Source: Oreocharis arfaki (lineage: Eukaryota; Chordata; Aves; Passeriformes; Paramythiidae). Taken from it: DNA of 64,000 bases. This document shows positions 24,086 through 37,572 of the stretch, piece after piece (positions within the stretch are counted from its first letter, which is position 1; each line of letters opens with the position of its first letter). The position numbers were made by a program, and so were the translations under genes. The notes under the pieces are model-generated. The model saw nothing but the letters and a program-made list of their open reading frames with translations, did not search any database and was not told the origin of the DNA. The DNA lies in assembly GCA_013398015.1 (NCBI GenBank), contig VZRR01005855.1, positions 158,842-222,841 on the forward strand, read 5' to 3'.

Positions 24086-27040
24086 TTCTGTACTTTTTTT
24101 TGTGGGAAACCTAATGGATGAAGTGACACTTGACCATGTGCCATTCTTTGATGTACACTTTGAACATCTGCTTTAAATTGTTCATGCTGAGCACCTTGAA
24201 TTGGGTTTGGAAGATGGGTGCCCTCAAATGATGGTGATGTGTTTCTAAAGGGAGTAATGAGCATGGATGTTGCTTTTGTAGTTGTGGATTTGATCACTCA
24301 ATAATGAAAAAGCTGATAATGATTTGATCACTCGATAATGAGCTGAAGGTAGTTCCCACAGTATTCTCAAGAGGAGATTGGGTGACTCATTCCTGGGGCT
24401 ACCTTAACTTTTCATTATTTTTTTTTCTAGTCCCTCCCTGTAGTTTCTAAATTCCTTTCAAAATCCTAGTCTAGGTTTCAGCCTCCTCAAAGATTGGATG
24501 TGTCTTGTCTTTTTTTGTGGAGTTCTATTAACCCTCTGAGAGGACTCTGAAATGTCAGCAACTGACTCTAGTTCAAAATTTTAAAAAATGGGTCTTTGGA
24601 AGGAACCTAGTATAAATCTATCAACACCGAGAAAGGGAACTGAAGTGTTTTTGATAGACAGCAATGCAGGGCTAGGGATTGACAGTCAGAGAGGTCTGTG
24701 GTACTTAGTCAATCTTAATGAGTATCTGCTGGAGAAAAGCAGAGAAGTGGTGGGAAGGGAAAATAGTAACCGCTCAGTAGTAGCTGGGATAATAACAATT
24801 ATATTTTCTGTCGAGTCAGTTAGCCACTGGGACATGGCTGACAGAGGGATATATAATCTCTGCAGACACAATGATTAAGTGCAGCAGCATGGGTTTTGTA
24901 ACTTCTGTTTTCCCAGACTCCACCTTTTCTCTCTTTCTGTCCAGGTGATGATTTTGCTTTATTCTTCCCACAGATTCTGCTCAACTATCTATCCTTGTTA
25001 GTAGTCTGCATTTAATGTATTAGGATTCTCCCTTGAACCCTTGTTCTCAGATAAAAATCTGAGATATCCCCTTGATCCCAGCCCTAGTGACTATTTTGTA
25101 CACTGTTCATAGGCAAAACTTCAAAAGACTTCTTAAGTCATGGACTTAAGATGTGGAAAGAAGAGACTGTAAATTGAATGGAGGGGTGGGACCCAGAGAG
25201 TCCATCATAGAGCTCAGTTGTGATCTATTCCTGTTTACAAGAGATGTCAATTCCGGTGTTGCATTGGACTTTCTCTGTAACTCCATCCCAGTGCACTGGG
25301 GCAGGGTAAGAAGACAGAAACATGACTGCTGGTACCATGCTGCTGGTTCAGCACTGTTTCTTTCCGTGGGAACAGCCTCTGGAGAATGGGCATAGCAATA
25401 GTCAGAGTAGCATTGGAGTACAGCACACCTTCAAGCTATGTGAGCTCTTCATCATTTGTGGGTGAAAAGAAAAGCCGAAATTGTGAGCTAGCAGCCAACC
25501 GATCACTCGGTGTACACGTGTGGGGAAGTAAATGTGTCAGCTTCTGTGCTCTCAAGGACAAGAAGCTGCCTGCTTGGTGACTGTTGCCAGTGTAGTCTGC
25601 TTATAAATTTAATAATACCTGGACTAAACCAAAGTTATGACCTGAATTCTTCAGCTGAAAGACATGACAGAGCCATCGATTAGGTGGCTGCTCTTATGCA
25701 TTTACACTGTTTTGATTGGGGCTTGAAGCGTTGTAGAAAGCAGATGTGCCACAAAAAGGATTTTGGAAGTAGCTGTAGAAGCCTGAAAAGGAACATCTTG
25801 GAGATCAGGAAGATGTGTGAATACCAGAGGATGCCTCAGAACCTCAGATAGTGCCTGTCTAAAGCTCAGGTCACAGTTCTCAGTGTTACGCTACTGCAAA
25901 AGTTTTAGCTTAGAGCTGCCTCTGGCACAGAAGCCTTTTGGTTTCATGTCAATTAAGGATTCTCCAACCATTTGCTTTCTTCATAATCCTTTTCTATTGA
26001 TGGATTATTGCCTGAGTATAAAAAGAAATTATGAATGGCCCATGTGCAGCACATCCTGGTGATGTGCATGTCTGTGTGTGAGGTCAGGAAAGACAAAGGA
26101 CATCTCATCCATCACCAGCTGTTTGCCCCTTATCCACCAAAATGTGACATGTCCTGATGTGAATTCTTAGGAAGCAGCAAGCTGCTTCTTGCTTCAGTGA
26201 CTTAGGAGAGTTGAACAGTAGGTTTTACTAAACAGTGTGGTTTTACAAAAACATGGCTTCCAAGTAAACGCTTCTCTGACTAATTTTCAAACCTAAACCT
26301 AACAGGATTTAGGAGCTCCTATTACAGGATCATCCGTGTGAGGAGATGAAAGCAATGTTTAAACTGGAAGTCCATAACCCCTGTGCTAAAATTGCCACTT
26401 TTTATTAGTGAAAACTTTGGCACTGATCCTTCGTGGGTGTTTTGCTGAGAAAATCTTTCTGAGAAAATTCCTTGCTTCTTGCTCCTTCTTTCCAGAGAAA
26501 AGAAGGTGAATCTTCTGATGCGTTACATCCACTCCTTCAGGATTGCCATTGGTTGCATCTGGCTAATTTCAGGAGCCAAACTCAGCAGGTGCAATCTCAC
26601 CCTTGTTAAGGCTTGTGTGTCCAGGGTGTAAGAGTCACTTGAGTACCAGTTACTGTATAATTGTGAGTGAGATCAGCAAATCATCTCTGTTCTCTTGGGG
26701 AAATTTCTTAGGAGACTCGGAAGCAGAAAATAAAATTATTCTATTAGTCATTCATGTATGTGCATGCAGTCTTCTGTAGATGAGCAGAGCAGTGTGGCAG
26801 TTCCCAGCTGCAAGTGCAGGATTTGTTCTGACCTCCCAAGGGCCAAGTGCCAAGGCAGCCCAGCAGGTGTGTTTGGCCTTCAGATTAGGGGGTAACAGAG
26901 CAGGTCTGTGCAGCAGTTTCTGACCTGTTTCTGATACAGTGGCTGAACAAAATAACTTCCTGTTTTCCTCCCATTCCTCTGTTAAAAAGGAATTGTCAAG
27001 GAATGTAAGGTTATGGGAGATGCATATGCTGTGTGGGTGT
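24086..27040. other. Intergenic, no gene recognised
   Basis: Unique-looking sequence downstream of TENT4A. It contains a small imperfect tandem duplication (24287-24320 and 24321-24340, sharing GATTTGATCACTC). ORFs of 60-96 codons here (for example at 24588 and 25153) have no recognisable domain and overlap frames on the opposite strand. Confidence 0.6.
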
Positions 27041-27084
27041 GAGCATTAGGAGTTATGAGTGGTTAAACGCTGGGATACAGATAC

Positions 27085-27205
27085 CCTAGTCTGGTAGTGA
27101 GATTTCCATCCTTGGAAACTGTAAAAACCTGGCTGGACAAGGCCCCAGGTAACCCATTCTAATTTCAGTCAGTTCTGCTGGACCACTTCACCACTGTAGG
27201 GCTTT
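27085..27205 (+). mobile_element. CR1 LINE 3' fragment
   Basis: Matches the CR1 3' end pattern: GATTTCCATCCTTGGAAACT, then AAAACCTGGCTGGACAAGG, then 'CAGTTCTGCTGGACCACTTC' in the position of the usual 'TTGGACTAGATGA' motif. It is short and diverged, and no octamer tail is preserved. Confidence 0.65.
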
Positions 27206-27489
27206 TCCTCCTTAGATTTTTCTAAGATGCCACAAAAAAGAGAACTTTAAAAAAAAATTTTTACTTTATCTCTTCTGGGTTTATGAAGTTTTTTAATGGG
27301 AACATAGGCAGGTGCTGTTTGGATTTTGTTTTGTCCTGCACTTGGTAAAATACATCTGCAAATTCTAGGACCAACAGATTGAAACAGGTAAGAACCTAAT
27401 GATTTCTGAAGTAGCTAATCCCTGGAAATGAGTAGTCCCCCATCATAAATTACTGATCAAGAAATACAATTTTTGGTATCTTCTCTGTA

Positions 27490-27508
27490 TGATGATGATG
27501 ATGATGAT
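27490..27508. repeat. GAT trinucleotide microsatellite
   Basis: Six tandem GAT units. This explains the serine run in the overlapping reverse-strand frame (27457-27738), which is therefore not evidence of a gene. Confidence 0.85.
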
Positions 27509-27739
27509 TGGTAATAATGTTTTCTGAGTTCAGTCAACTTGTGTTTACAACGGTTACACAATGAAGATGTGTGGGAGTAGTGTCTTGTGTAGGACATCAG
27601 CAAAATACTCCAAATTGCCAAGTCCTTCACCTCTTTTTTCCCAGTGAGTTGCATAGATCCATCATGGAAACTTTTGATAATTAAAATTTGCTTGTTTGCC
27701 TTTATTCTGCAATACAGGAGTAGGTAGATTACTTCCACT

Positions 27740-30700
27740 TCTACTTCCTGAAAAGTTGTAAAACAGTACTGGTGGAACTGAAAGCATCATGAAAAGGCTT
27801 TATGAGGGGTAAGATTTGGAAGCTGCTATTAGCCTAAGTTTTACCTAAATAACTCAAGATTGTATCTGTCTAGATCAGAGTTGTTCCTTATGATGCATCA
27901 TAGAAGTCTGAGACTGAAGAATGTTTATCAAGAATGGATCTGTAGAAAAGAAAATTTCCACCAAGAAAAAGGAAGCAGAATCCAAAACCTTAATTATCTG
28001 ACCTTGAAATATAAGATAACCATTCCAGGAGAATGGGAATTGGGGCATGCCAAGCTGCAGATCTATTGATATGAACTTAATCACTCCCTACTACTATTAC
28101 TGCTACTACTAGCAGTATGGAGCACAGCTCCAGGATCCCTAAGATCCTAATAAGGCCAAGACATGCCGGCAGTCCTTACCTGGAAAACTCATACCAGTAT
28201 TTAATTTTTATTTCTGTCAGACAACAGAACAGGGCCAATTAGAAACAGAAGCAAATTTTAACACTAATTTATCAAGTGTTTTTAGCACCTAACCCAGTAT
28301 TGCAGCTATTAAGATATATCTATATATTTAGATTGTGGTGTGGTTCAGTGCTGGGTGGTGACTGAGCCAGGGTGTTCTCAAGCAGAATAGCATCAGTAGA
28401 TGGCGCTGAGTGCAAATTTTTGGGCCAAAGGGTGCAGTTAGTTGAAGATTAACTTTGGAAACAGATTATTTTATCTGTGTTTGCTAATGATTGTGACACA
28501 AGAACTGCCACGCATGGGCTGAGTGTCCTGATGTGACAAATATGGGAAACGTGGCCTGTACAGAGTGTTGGAGTTTTGTAGTACTGAGTAAATAGAAATG
28601 GGATGAAATATAAAGCATAGGGCTGGAAAATGAGAATTTATAGCTACTTCCAGACAGTGAAAGCTGAAGGGTTAGAAATAATAAAGAGGAGAGACACCTG
28701 GGCATATTTGTTAACAGTATGATTAAATTCACCAGCTTGTCTCACAGAGCTGATAAGTGAACCAAACAGATGAAAAGTTTCCATTAGCATTAGTGATTTG
28801 CTTTATTACAAGTCCAGAGTTTTACTGGTTAAATTGCCTGTAGCTTTCCTCATTTCAGGGAGGAAAAAAGAAATAGACAAAAAAGAAAATAAGCACAATC
28901 CTCTTTTTTTCTTTATTCAGTGATGGCAGCAGCTACAGACACAGGTTTAAAGCATTTTCTGACACCTGAGAATCTACTTCAGCTGGAAATTCATCAAAGC
29001 ACAAGCTAGCTTTTATGATGGCATGTCAAAATGCTGTGAAGTACTAGGGATGACAGATACCATCGCCCAGCTTTTTGCACCCATTTGCACTGTTCTTGTA
29101 TTGACAAACTTTTGATCTTTGGCTTTGATGTAGGAGTGACTTACCTCCTGGGGATGCTGAACATGCTAGCTGGCTGTCACTTCAGATCTCTAGGTGGCAA
29201 GTAGAAGATCTGACTGGATGTAATCTGTCTAGGGAATGTGGTATGACTGAGGTAGTCAGCCTTCCTTTCTCAATTTTGGTGGAGAAACATAAGTGGTTTT
29301 ATTCTGGGTTTCCTGTTAGATGCTCTTGTGGTATCTGGAATAAAAAAGGAATGCAGCATTTCAGACTGCTCCAATAACCCTGACCACTTCAGTGGATAAA
29401 ATTGGATGTGAATTTCATGACACAATTTGACTGAGCCTGGCATCCCAGCTTAGTCCCTGATGGCTCTTGCTTCCCACTCCTGTTCATTGGCCTACTGGCA
29501 CGGATAGGTCTGAACTCAAAAGTAAGGGAGAGGAGGGGTGGGGGACATCTGACATTTTGATTTTATTTAATTGGAAGACTTGGAAATGCCTGGGCAGGCC
29601 CTAAGATTTGGGATGCTGCCTGGAGTATCCGAGGGTGTAAACAGTCATGTCAGTCAAACTTGAAAGACAGAAAAGGTTTATAAACACTTCTCAGAATGAC
29701 CCACCTGTTCATCCACCTCACAGCTTCCTTCTCCTTTGCCCTGCAGCCTTTGTATTCTGTAGGAACAGAAAACCTGTGCTTTCTGGCTCTGGTGAACTCC
29801 TGAGAGGAGAGAGGACCGTGGGGGAGGAGGGGCGGAGAGGCATCTGATTGTGAGGACCGTAATACTCTGAGCATGAATTCTATTTAAATTACCAAGGCAA
29901 AATGCACTATTCATTATGCATTTAAATTTCAGAGACCCTTTTGATGCAGGAGGTAGAAAGCGGCTCAGCAGGATCTTTCTAAAGATGTTTTATGAAAAGA
30001 ATTGTGGTGAACATGAATTAATTTTCCATCATTGTTTGAGCAGATTGCTGTCGGTAGTTACTTCACAATTAGCTTGTCCTTGTGTCTTTCTAGGTGAGTA
30101 TTGAATCTGGAGAAAAAAAGCTTTTTTTCCCCGTGCACTTTGCAGAGGTTTGTGTTTTTTTATTATCATTATTTTATGTTTAAGTGAAAGTCCTTGTGGA
30201 GTCCTGGAACTGAATGTTGCTCATCTAGCAATAAGACTTTAAATTGACTCGAGTATAGGATTAATTTTTTTTTAAAAAAATTATCTCCTTACAGAGTATT
30301 ACAAGATTTTGCTGCTGTTAATCAGGAAAATGCGATTTGTTAAATTCAATTTGCTCCAGTGACAGGGAGGGTGCGCTCTTGCATCACTCTCAGTTCCCAG
30401 CGCAAAAGCAACAGCTCGATCGGCTGTGACTTGGAGGTGGTGCTTCCGTGATGGGAAAACCTTTCCTGAGGCACACGGTAGCTTTAGAGGTAATTTCGTT
30501 TTGTTTCATACGGGTAAGACTCAGAACACTTTTTTTATAATCAGTAATGGATGACTGAACAAGGTAGTTGTTTTTATATCTATCAAAACTGTACTTGGGA
30601 AGCCCACGTTTGATTCGCGCTGTGCAGCTGTACCAATAGAAAAATGTTTAATCCTTCCAGGTGTTAAATTGTTGTTTCCTTCTTAGGGATCTCTCAGTCC

Positions 30701-33700
30701 CTTAACTACGCACATCCAGCTCAGGTGCATGAGCTCCTAGTTGTTTTAGTGTGCAGAAGAGGTGTTTTTCTCCTAAGTGCTCTTGGATATGGAACTGGGA
30801 CACTGACAGCTTTTCTCCAGCTAGCCTGAAATGGCTGTTTCAGGTCGTTTCTTTTTTTTCTCCTCCCTTCAACTTTAAGATGTCAGCTGAAAACAGAATA
30901 TACTCAACATGGATATAAAAAACACTCCTGAAAACAGCTCCAGGCATTATCCAGTTTGGGGATTCTTTGATTTGTGCAAACAGGTACTTGTGTTCAGATA
31001 ACACAGTTCCTTGTGTTAGCCAGCTTTAGCTCCATGGTCAATTTACCATTAATACTATTTTTTAAAGACTAGAGCTGTTAGAGCCGAATCTTTATTCAGT
31101 AACATAATATCAGCAATCACCATGGCAAACGAGTTTGTGCATGGGAAAGAACAAATAGGAATAAGACTTCTAACACAGAGCAAAGATGTGCAACCCAGAA
31201 CTTTATTCAGTTCTTCCGTGCAGTTCAGGCTGAATGCAGGGAGTGTGTGTTGCCATCAGTTTAAGAGTGAATTTCGTGCTTTTAAAGAAGAATTAGAATT
31301 GCAAGTGAAACAGGTTGCATCAGTAGGCATTGTATATAAATAAGCTCTTATGTTTAGCTAAAGAACTTCTAAACACAACTGTGTTTGTTCACAAGGTTGT
31401 TCTTTCTTGCAGATTAGGATTAGAGTTATTTCAATCAAGGTTTGCGTGTTGGTTTTATTATTGGGGCTCCCCACCTCAAAAGCTTCCACCCCACTTCTCC
31501 CTGGAAGCTTTTAGAGGTAAGAGTACTGATATCTGTTTCTCATCCAGTACCATTTGCTGGGGTATTGCCTCCATTTAGACTCACATTCAGAATGAGCGTC
31601 TAAGACTTTCATTTTCTTGTGTTCACGTTAACACTGTGAGGAATGGGAGGGGGGTTTGCAGAGCTTGGCTCTCACTGTCAGAAGGAAGCATTTGTTTTGC
31701 TACAGCAGAAGGACTTGACCTTTCCTAGAGCCTGTTTCTCTCTCCAGCTACTTCATATGCTGTATGATGAGTAGTCCTTTAGAAAAAATCATGGTTTGTC
31801 TGTCCTGTGTATCAAACTTTCTGTATTTTACCAAACTTTTGTAAGATGAATGTTCATAAAATATTTTAGATTTCTGGTTTGGTTGCTGTATTTCTTACTT
31901 TGAATTCAACATATATTTTAAAACAGCTTTCAGCAGTGCAGGAGAACAGATGTTTTTTTTTTTTTCATATAATTTTCTTTTACAGAGTTCTCAGTTATTA
32001 CATGCATGCTTCAGTTCAAGACATCTATTCAAATATGGTCAGATTTGGAGATGCCAAAAGTATGTTGTTCAGTTTCTATGTAAACTGTGTAGTTTCCACA
32101 TGAGACTACATAGGATACACAGATAGGACTTTTCACCTATGACAAAAAATAAGTGAAGATGCATTTGACGAAGGTCTAAACTATCAGGTGAGGGAATAGT
32201 TGCCAGTCTCTTCTGACAACAGTTGAACACCATCAAATAAATCATGTAGGTGCAGGTTGAAAAAGAGCGAAAGGAACAATATTTGTAACTCCTGGTTTAG
32301 TTGCAGGATTTCTTCCTGAAAGATTTTTGTATGTGAAATCTTGAGTTTGAAGATCAGTTGGACAAATCCCAAGCAAAGAAACCCATTCAGGGCTATTAAA
32401 TGTGAGATAACACCTCTGGATGCAGCAACCAGAGCTGCAAAGGAGTTGGTTTGGAAAAGGAGCTGTGTGGTGCAGATGGAAGCATCTCTTTTCACCCCTC
32501 TCCAGGGGCAGGTGACAGCTTCCAGAGCTTTGGCTGGCTTCAGCTTGAGCTAAACTCTCTCCACATAAACTTAAAGTAGTTTGTATGGAGAAGGAAAGGG
32601 ACAGAAGAGAATAGGAGTTTCTACAATGAAAAGGATCTGGGGAAAAAGCATAATAAGATTTAATTAAAGAAAACCGCGTTAAAGGAGTCTGGTGATACTG
32701 ACTTCTTCGACTGCACAGGAGAGTGGAGAGCAGTAAAGGGCTTTAGAGAGAAGAGAAAATGAAGAACAAGCGAACTGCACAGAGGTTCTGGAGAGGGGAG
32801 TTGGAGAGGGGGAGATAAGCAGAAATTGTGGCAGGTGAGGAAAAAGTACAAGAATAAAAAGAGAGAAAATTGGCAGCTGCTTATGGGGCCTAAATGCTTT
32901 GTTTGCCCACTGTGCCCCAATGCCCCCCTTGCACCAAGTGCAGTGTGGTTCTACAGGCTCCAGCTACTGTTTTCTGTGCCATCTATCTCTTCTCTGGTTT
33001 GTCTCAGTTGCCACCACTCTGTTGGGTGGCCGAGCCTTTTTTAGCTCTGCTCCTGGCCACCTGTGGGATTCATGTCAGCAGTCTGGGGTGAATATTAGTG
33101 AGGAATATGCACTTACATGTATGAAAACAAGCTCTCTTTAGTGTGTAGAAGCTTCTTTTCTATGAGTCTGTACCCTATTATTTCAGTGTACCACTGATTA
33201 TTTTAATTGTACCAAATTTTGGAGTGTTGTCTACTGGCTCTGCCCTCTGGCTTAGGCTGTTGTCTCTTTTGACTGGGTACAGGTTTGGGCAGCCTGAGCG
33301 CTGCTGTAACCTCTGTGGTGATCCCTTGCTCATACTTAAAGAGTTTTTTCATTTTAAGACTAAATAGGTCCCCTCTTTATGTATTTAATCAATATTACAC
33401 AATGCTTACTGGAGATATGCAGCAATACTCTGAATCCTTGTGCTTAACAATGTCTAACACTAAACCAGTTCCCTTCCAATGATTTCACATGCAGGGAATG
33501 ACTCCATTTTTACTCCGTAAGTACTCTGTCTATTGAAGGATTTTGGGGGATGAAATCTAGATGACCTATTACTTCATTATAAAAACATTTAGTATACCTC
33601 TGTATGGAAAGAAGAATTACATCAGGTAGACTATTTAATGCATCAGGGTAATTCTTTTCTCCTTAGCTGTAACCCACTATCTTTTTTTGTGGGAGTGCTT

Positions 33701-35060
33701 CCTCTGTTGGTGCACGTCAGAATGCCATTGTTGAATTAACTGATTTACAGCAGCTAAGAAAAGGCTCTCAAAAATTTGAATGCAGGATATAATGTTTATA
33801 AAATGTCTTGAGAAGTGTAAAATACTGAAATAATTAGTAAGTCCTTATAAAAATCTGAAAGAGTGATAATAAGATTTAAATGTCAGCATCTTGCCAGTGG
33901 TTGATAAATGGAGCGTGTGTGGAAGCTGAATTCTGCACTTTCCCTTCCCAAGTAGGCTGCTGTGATCTGGTGTGGCTGCTCACACTCCTGTGAATTTGAA
34001 TAACACTGTCATCTTCTTGATATTCACCCCTTTTGAGCCTGCCTGAAGCTGGCCAACAGAACAAAGTCTTCTAATAGAAGATACGTAGGTGGGACCACTA
34101 GAAAAGTGGAATTGCATAAGCTTAGTTTTCTTAGGAAACTCCCCTAAAAATACGGCCTTTTAGACTTATTAATGGGTCTTGCATCCCATTGAACTGCAGC
34201 TTTTCTCGTGTGACAGATACTAAGATTTGGAAGCAGAGAACAATTTGATTAAATTTGTCTCCTTTGTTGCCGCAGGTACATTCCATGTATTCTTAGACTA
34301 TAAATCCTGCTGCTAATTAAGTTGTTCTCTATTTGATATGATATTCTTAAAAAAATATAGCTCACCTCAGGGAGTCCCAGAAAGTAAATTGTCCATACAC
34401 AGGGTCGTAATTTACCAGTAATAACTACTGTGTATCCTTTCACTGGAAACAATGGAAGCTATTTTCATTTTCTCATAAATTCTTTTCAGTTTGCAGAAGT
34501 TACTTTTATTCTCAAAAGCTGGAAAACAATCACAATTCTGAGAACGTCGCATATTGATAATTTGAGTTGAACAATGGAGAACAAAATTGTTCAAGCTGAT
34601 CTCTGCTCCATGCTCCATCTTAACCGTCGAGAGGTGAACAGTGATTAAATATAACATTTATGCAGAAGCAACATGCTTAAAGGGAGACGGAAAATACAAG
34701 TCTTACATAATGAGTTTGAATTAATTTTGCATCTGGAGAAAACAAAGCCCGATAGAAGCAGGTTGTTTTATGAGCAGCAGAACTAATCCATTCCAGTGTG
34801 TCTGTGTTGTTTCTGGCTCCTACCCTCTATCCCAGTGCCTCATGTGCCTGCTTTGGTATCTCCACTGAGCAGAGGCCTGTAACTAACCTGGAGCTGGAGC
34901 TTTCCTGCTGACCATGGGCATATGGAGGGCACACTCTCTGAAGTAGTGCAGCAGTTTGGTGTCAGGACACTCGTGTACTTGTGCTTCTCTTTCATCCACC
35001 TGCGGATTTACAGGGAAGCTGCAGAAAGTGAGTTCCCTCAGGGCTTGTGCAGCATGTGCA
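27740..35060. other. Gene-free, mostly unique AT-rich interval
   Basis: No exon, RNA gene or clear mobile element recognised in about 7.3 kb. One sub-segment (about 29870-30640) has homeodomain/POU-like AT motifs followed by a cluster of CpGs, which is unusual for this interval, and is listed as a candidate regulatory element. Another, near 32700-32880, is purine-rich on the + strand. Confidence 0.55.
29870..30640. promoter_or_regulatory. Candidate distal regulatory element
   Basis: It starts with a cluster of octamer/homeodomain-like words (TATTTAAATTACC, ATTATGCATTTAAAT near 29880-29930). It continues into a short stretch with locally raised CpG density (30370-30480, for example GTGCGCTC, CAGCGCAA, CTCGATCGGC) in otherwise CpG-poor DNA. 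No repeat family was recognised. This is inference from composition and motifs only; conservation data are needed. Confidence 0.25.
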
Positions 35061-35064
35061 CTGC

Positions 35065-35462
35065 AAGGAGCAGCTGAGGAGTGGGGACAGACTCAGCCCT
35101 GAGGAGAGGAGGGTTCAGGGAGACTGGTGGATTTCCAGAGCCCACAAGGAGATTATTGAAAAGGTGGAACCGGGCTTTTCATGATGTTGCCTGATGGGAT
35201 GATAGGAGCCGCCAACAAGTATAAATTGAAACATGAGAGGTTCTGACAGCATGTAAGGAGAGACTTCTTAACCATAACAACAGTCAAACAGTGGACCAGG
35301 GTGCCCAGAGAGGTTGTGTAGTCTCCATTATTAGAAGTTCTCAGGGCCAGGTTGGAGAAAACCTTGGGGAATGTTTTGCTGATCCTATGTTGATCAGAGG
35401 CTGTATAAGATGACCTTCAGAGGATGAAGTCCCTCCCGGTCTGTGCTATTCTATGACCCTAT
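35065..35462 (+). mobile_element. CR1 LINE 3' end, about 0.4 kb
   Basis: Diverged CR1 3' region in sense order: AGCCCTGAGGAGAGGAGG, GAAACATGAGAGGTTCTGAC, a segment like 'AAGGAGAGACTTCTTAACCA', CAGGGTGCCCAGAGAGGTTG, then GATCAGAGGCTGTATAAGATGACC and TGCTATTCTATGACC at the tail. The terminal TTCTATGA-type octamer is characteristic of CR1 3' ends. It is strongly 5'-truncated. Confidence 0.85.
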
Positions 35463-37040
35463 TTTTCTGTCTAATTTGGTTGACCTTGTGAGATAGCTGC
35501 ACAGAATATATAGGGAATTACATAAACAGGAGAGTGTTTTTCCTCTTTAAAAGACCCCTTCATTTTGCTTATGATAAAAATAGGCATACATTTTGTTTTT
35601 CTTCTTCACAGCAAGCTCATAATATTTGGAGGGGAAGCCCTTCCTTCACCACGTCCTACACCCTTAGTAGGTCAAGGGAAGTGAGGAAAACTTTCCTGTT
35701 GAAACAGGGCTGTGCAGGGTGAACTGAAGAAAGCTGGTTTTTATGCTTTGGTATTTCAGTTTTGCTTCCAAGGAATTTCAATGGATGTCAGCATCTCTTT
35801 TCCCACCTACTTAACAGTTCAAATATTTATTTATATAATTTGTCTTTAAACCAATAGCTATTTAACCATAATAGGAATAAGAAACTAAAGTTTAATCCTC
35901 TTATTATAATTCCTTCTCTTAGTAGGAGTGTTTACTGCTTTCTAGACTGACACCTTACAGAGCTTTTTACTTCTACAGCTACTCTTGCAAGTGTGTCCCA
36001 AATCATAACATGAAGGAGTCAGCTTAGCTAATTAGGAATATTGCCCATATTTATTGTTTATTTGCTTCATTTAAATATGGAAAAAGCCTCCGGGGCTGAC
36101 TGTGGCTTTCTCTTTGAGGTTATCTTTTTTGTACATGAACCTGCTACACCTGCCTTGAGCATTCTTGAGGTGTGGTGAGTGCTGCCCTTTTTTATATCCT
36201 GATGTGGTTATTCTGCATGCAAAGCAGTTAATGGGACCTTTTTTTAAAAAACTCAAGACTTTGTGAAGACTGCTTGTTACATCTGTGGTGTGATTGAAAT
36301 TCTTCTTTTGCGTCATTAACTGGTAGAATTATTTTCCCTTCAGCCATGGTACGAAGTCAAGAGTTTAAACAGGTTCAGAACTCTCTCCGCTATTGATAGC
36401 AACTGAGAGAAAACCAGCCAAACAAGAAAAGATATTAGTTTGGAGACTATGTGGTCATCAGAGGAGTTTCAGGGAAGAAGAGTTGGGGGACACAATCACC
36501 CAGCTACACTTTCAGGGTTTAGGCTAAACAAAAGGTTTTCTTGTTACAAATCGAAAATTAATGTTATAAGTTTGACGAAGCTGAGAAAGTATGCTGGAAG
36601 ACCAGCTTTAACTGCTCATGGTATATCTAAATAGCCAGAATATTTACAGAAGATATTGAATAGTTGAAAAATACACTTTCTGAAAGGAACAAGAACTGAA
36701 AAGCAAGAAGCTAATTAAATATTATCAGTACCATTCAGGATTTAATTTAAGGGCTAATAGAAAAGGAGACAAAAGAAGGCTGTTAAAATGATTTTAAATA
36801 ATATTATCAAGGAGGTTTTATTTTTTTCCCCAGTTTGCCTATTAATTTTTAGGTTACTGTTTTTGATAAACTGTTACTAGTCATACCTTTAACCTAGAAT
36901 TTAATCACAGTAGACATGTATTTTCCTTGAAAGGGCACAGTTTTCACTAATCCCAGAAAGAGATGCCATATGTGACAGCAACTTGATGCCACAGGGCACT
37001 GTGTTTTCCAGCACATGCTGGAGATAGATACAGCCCTAGG
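35463..37040. other. Unique AT-rich spacer
   Basis: No gene or repeat family recognised. Reverse ORF 36071-36316 and forward ORF 36440-36634 lack any recognisable domain or splice context. Confidence 0.5.
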
Positions 37041-37049
37041 GACATCAGA

Positions 37050-37572
37050 GGACTGTGCTCAGGTGCAGCTCCACAGGAGGCTGCCACTCTCCGGGTCTGG
37101 AGCTGCTGGTTGAACCTGTGGCAAGGGGAGGTGGTGTCCCTGCCTATAGGAACTGAGTGCTGGTTCTAGAGGTGTCATCGAGTTAAGGAGCTGCAGAAAG
37201 ATGGTTGCACATGGCACATCATTGGGGATAATGAAACACTGATTGGCTGCATGCAGACAGGACCCAGGCACTGCAGAAACAAGAGCCTGGACTCCTGTCG
37301 GCACACTGGGACAGCCAGACCCCGTGCTCATCAGGGTAGCAAATGGAGAAATTTCCTTCACTCCCATGATCATGAAGGCTGGAGGCCTGTGACTTCAGGC
37401 AGCAGGAGGGCAGTTCCTTCTCCAGCTGCAGATCTGCACCTATGGAATGGGTTTGGTGGCCTGGTAGCAGGCGAGGGGCTGCACACCGGGTATCGGAACT
37501 AGCCAGGCCTGATCCGTGTGACAGCACCACGGGGAAGCGATGCATGGTAATAGCAGGAGACTTACCCCCGCG
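37050..37572 (+). mobile_element. CR1 LINE 5'/inter-ORF region, left part of interrupted copy
   Basis: Resembles the upstream part of full-length CR1: AGGAGCTGCAGAAAGATGG, CATCATTGGGGATAATGA, GGTAGCAAATGGAGAAATT, GAAGGCTGGAGGCCTGTGAC, then AGCAGGCGAGGGGCTG and AGCCAGGCCTGATCC, and ends near AGCAGGAGACTTACCCC. The continuation of the same element is found from about 38101, on the other side of an LTR. The 130-codon reverse ORF here is antisense to the element and not a gene. Confidence 0.7.
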
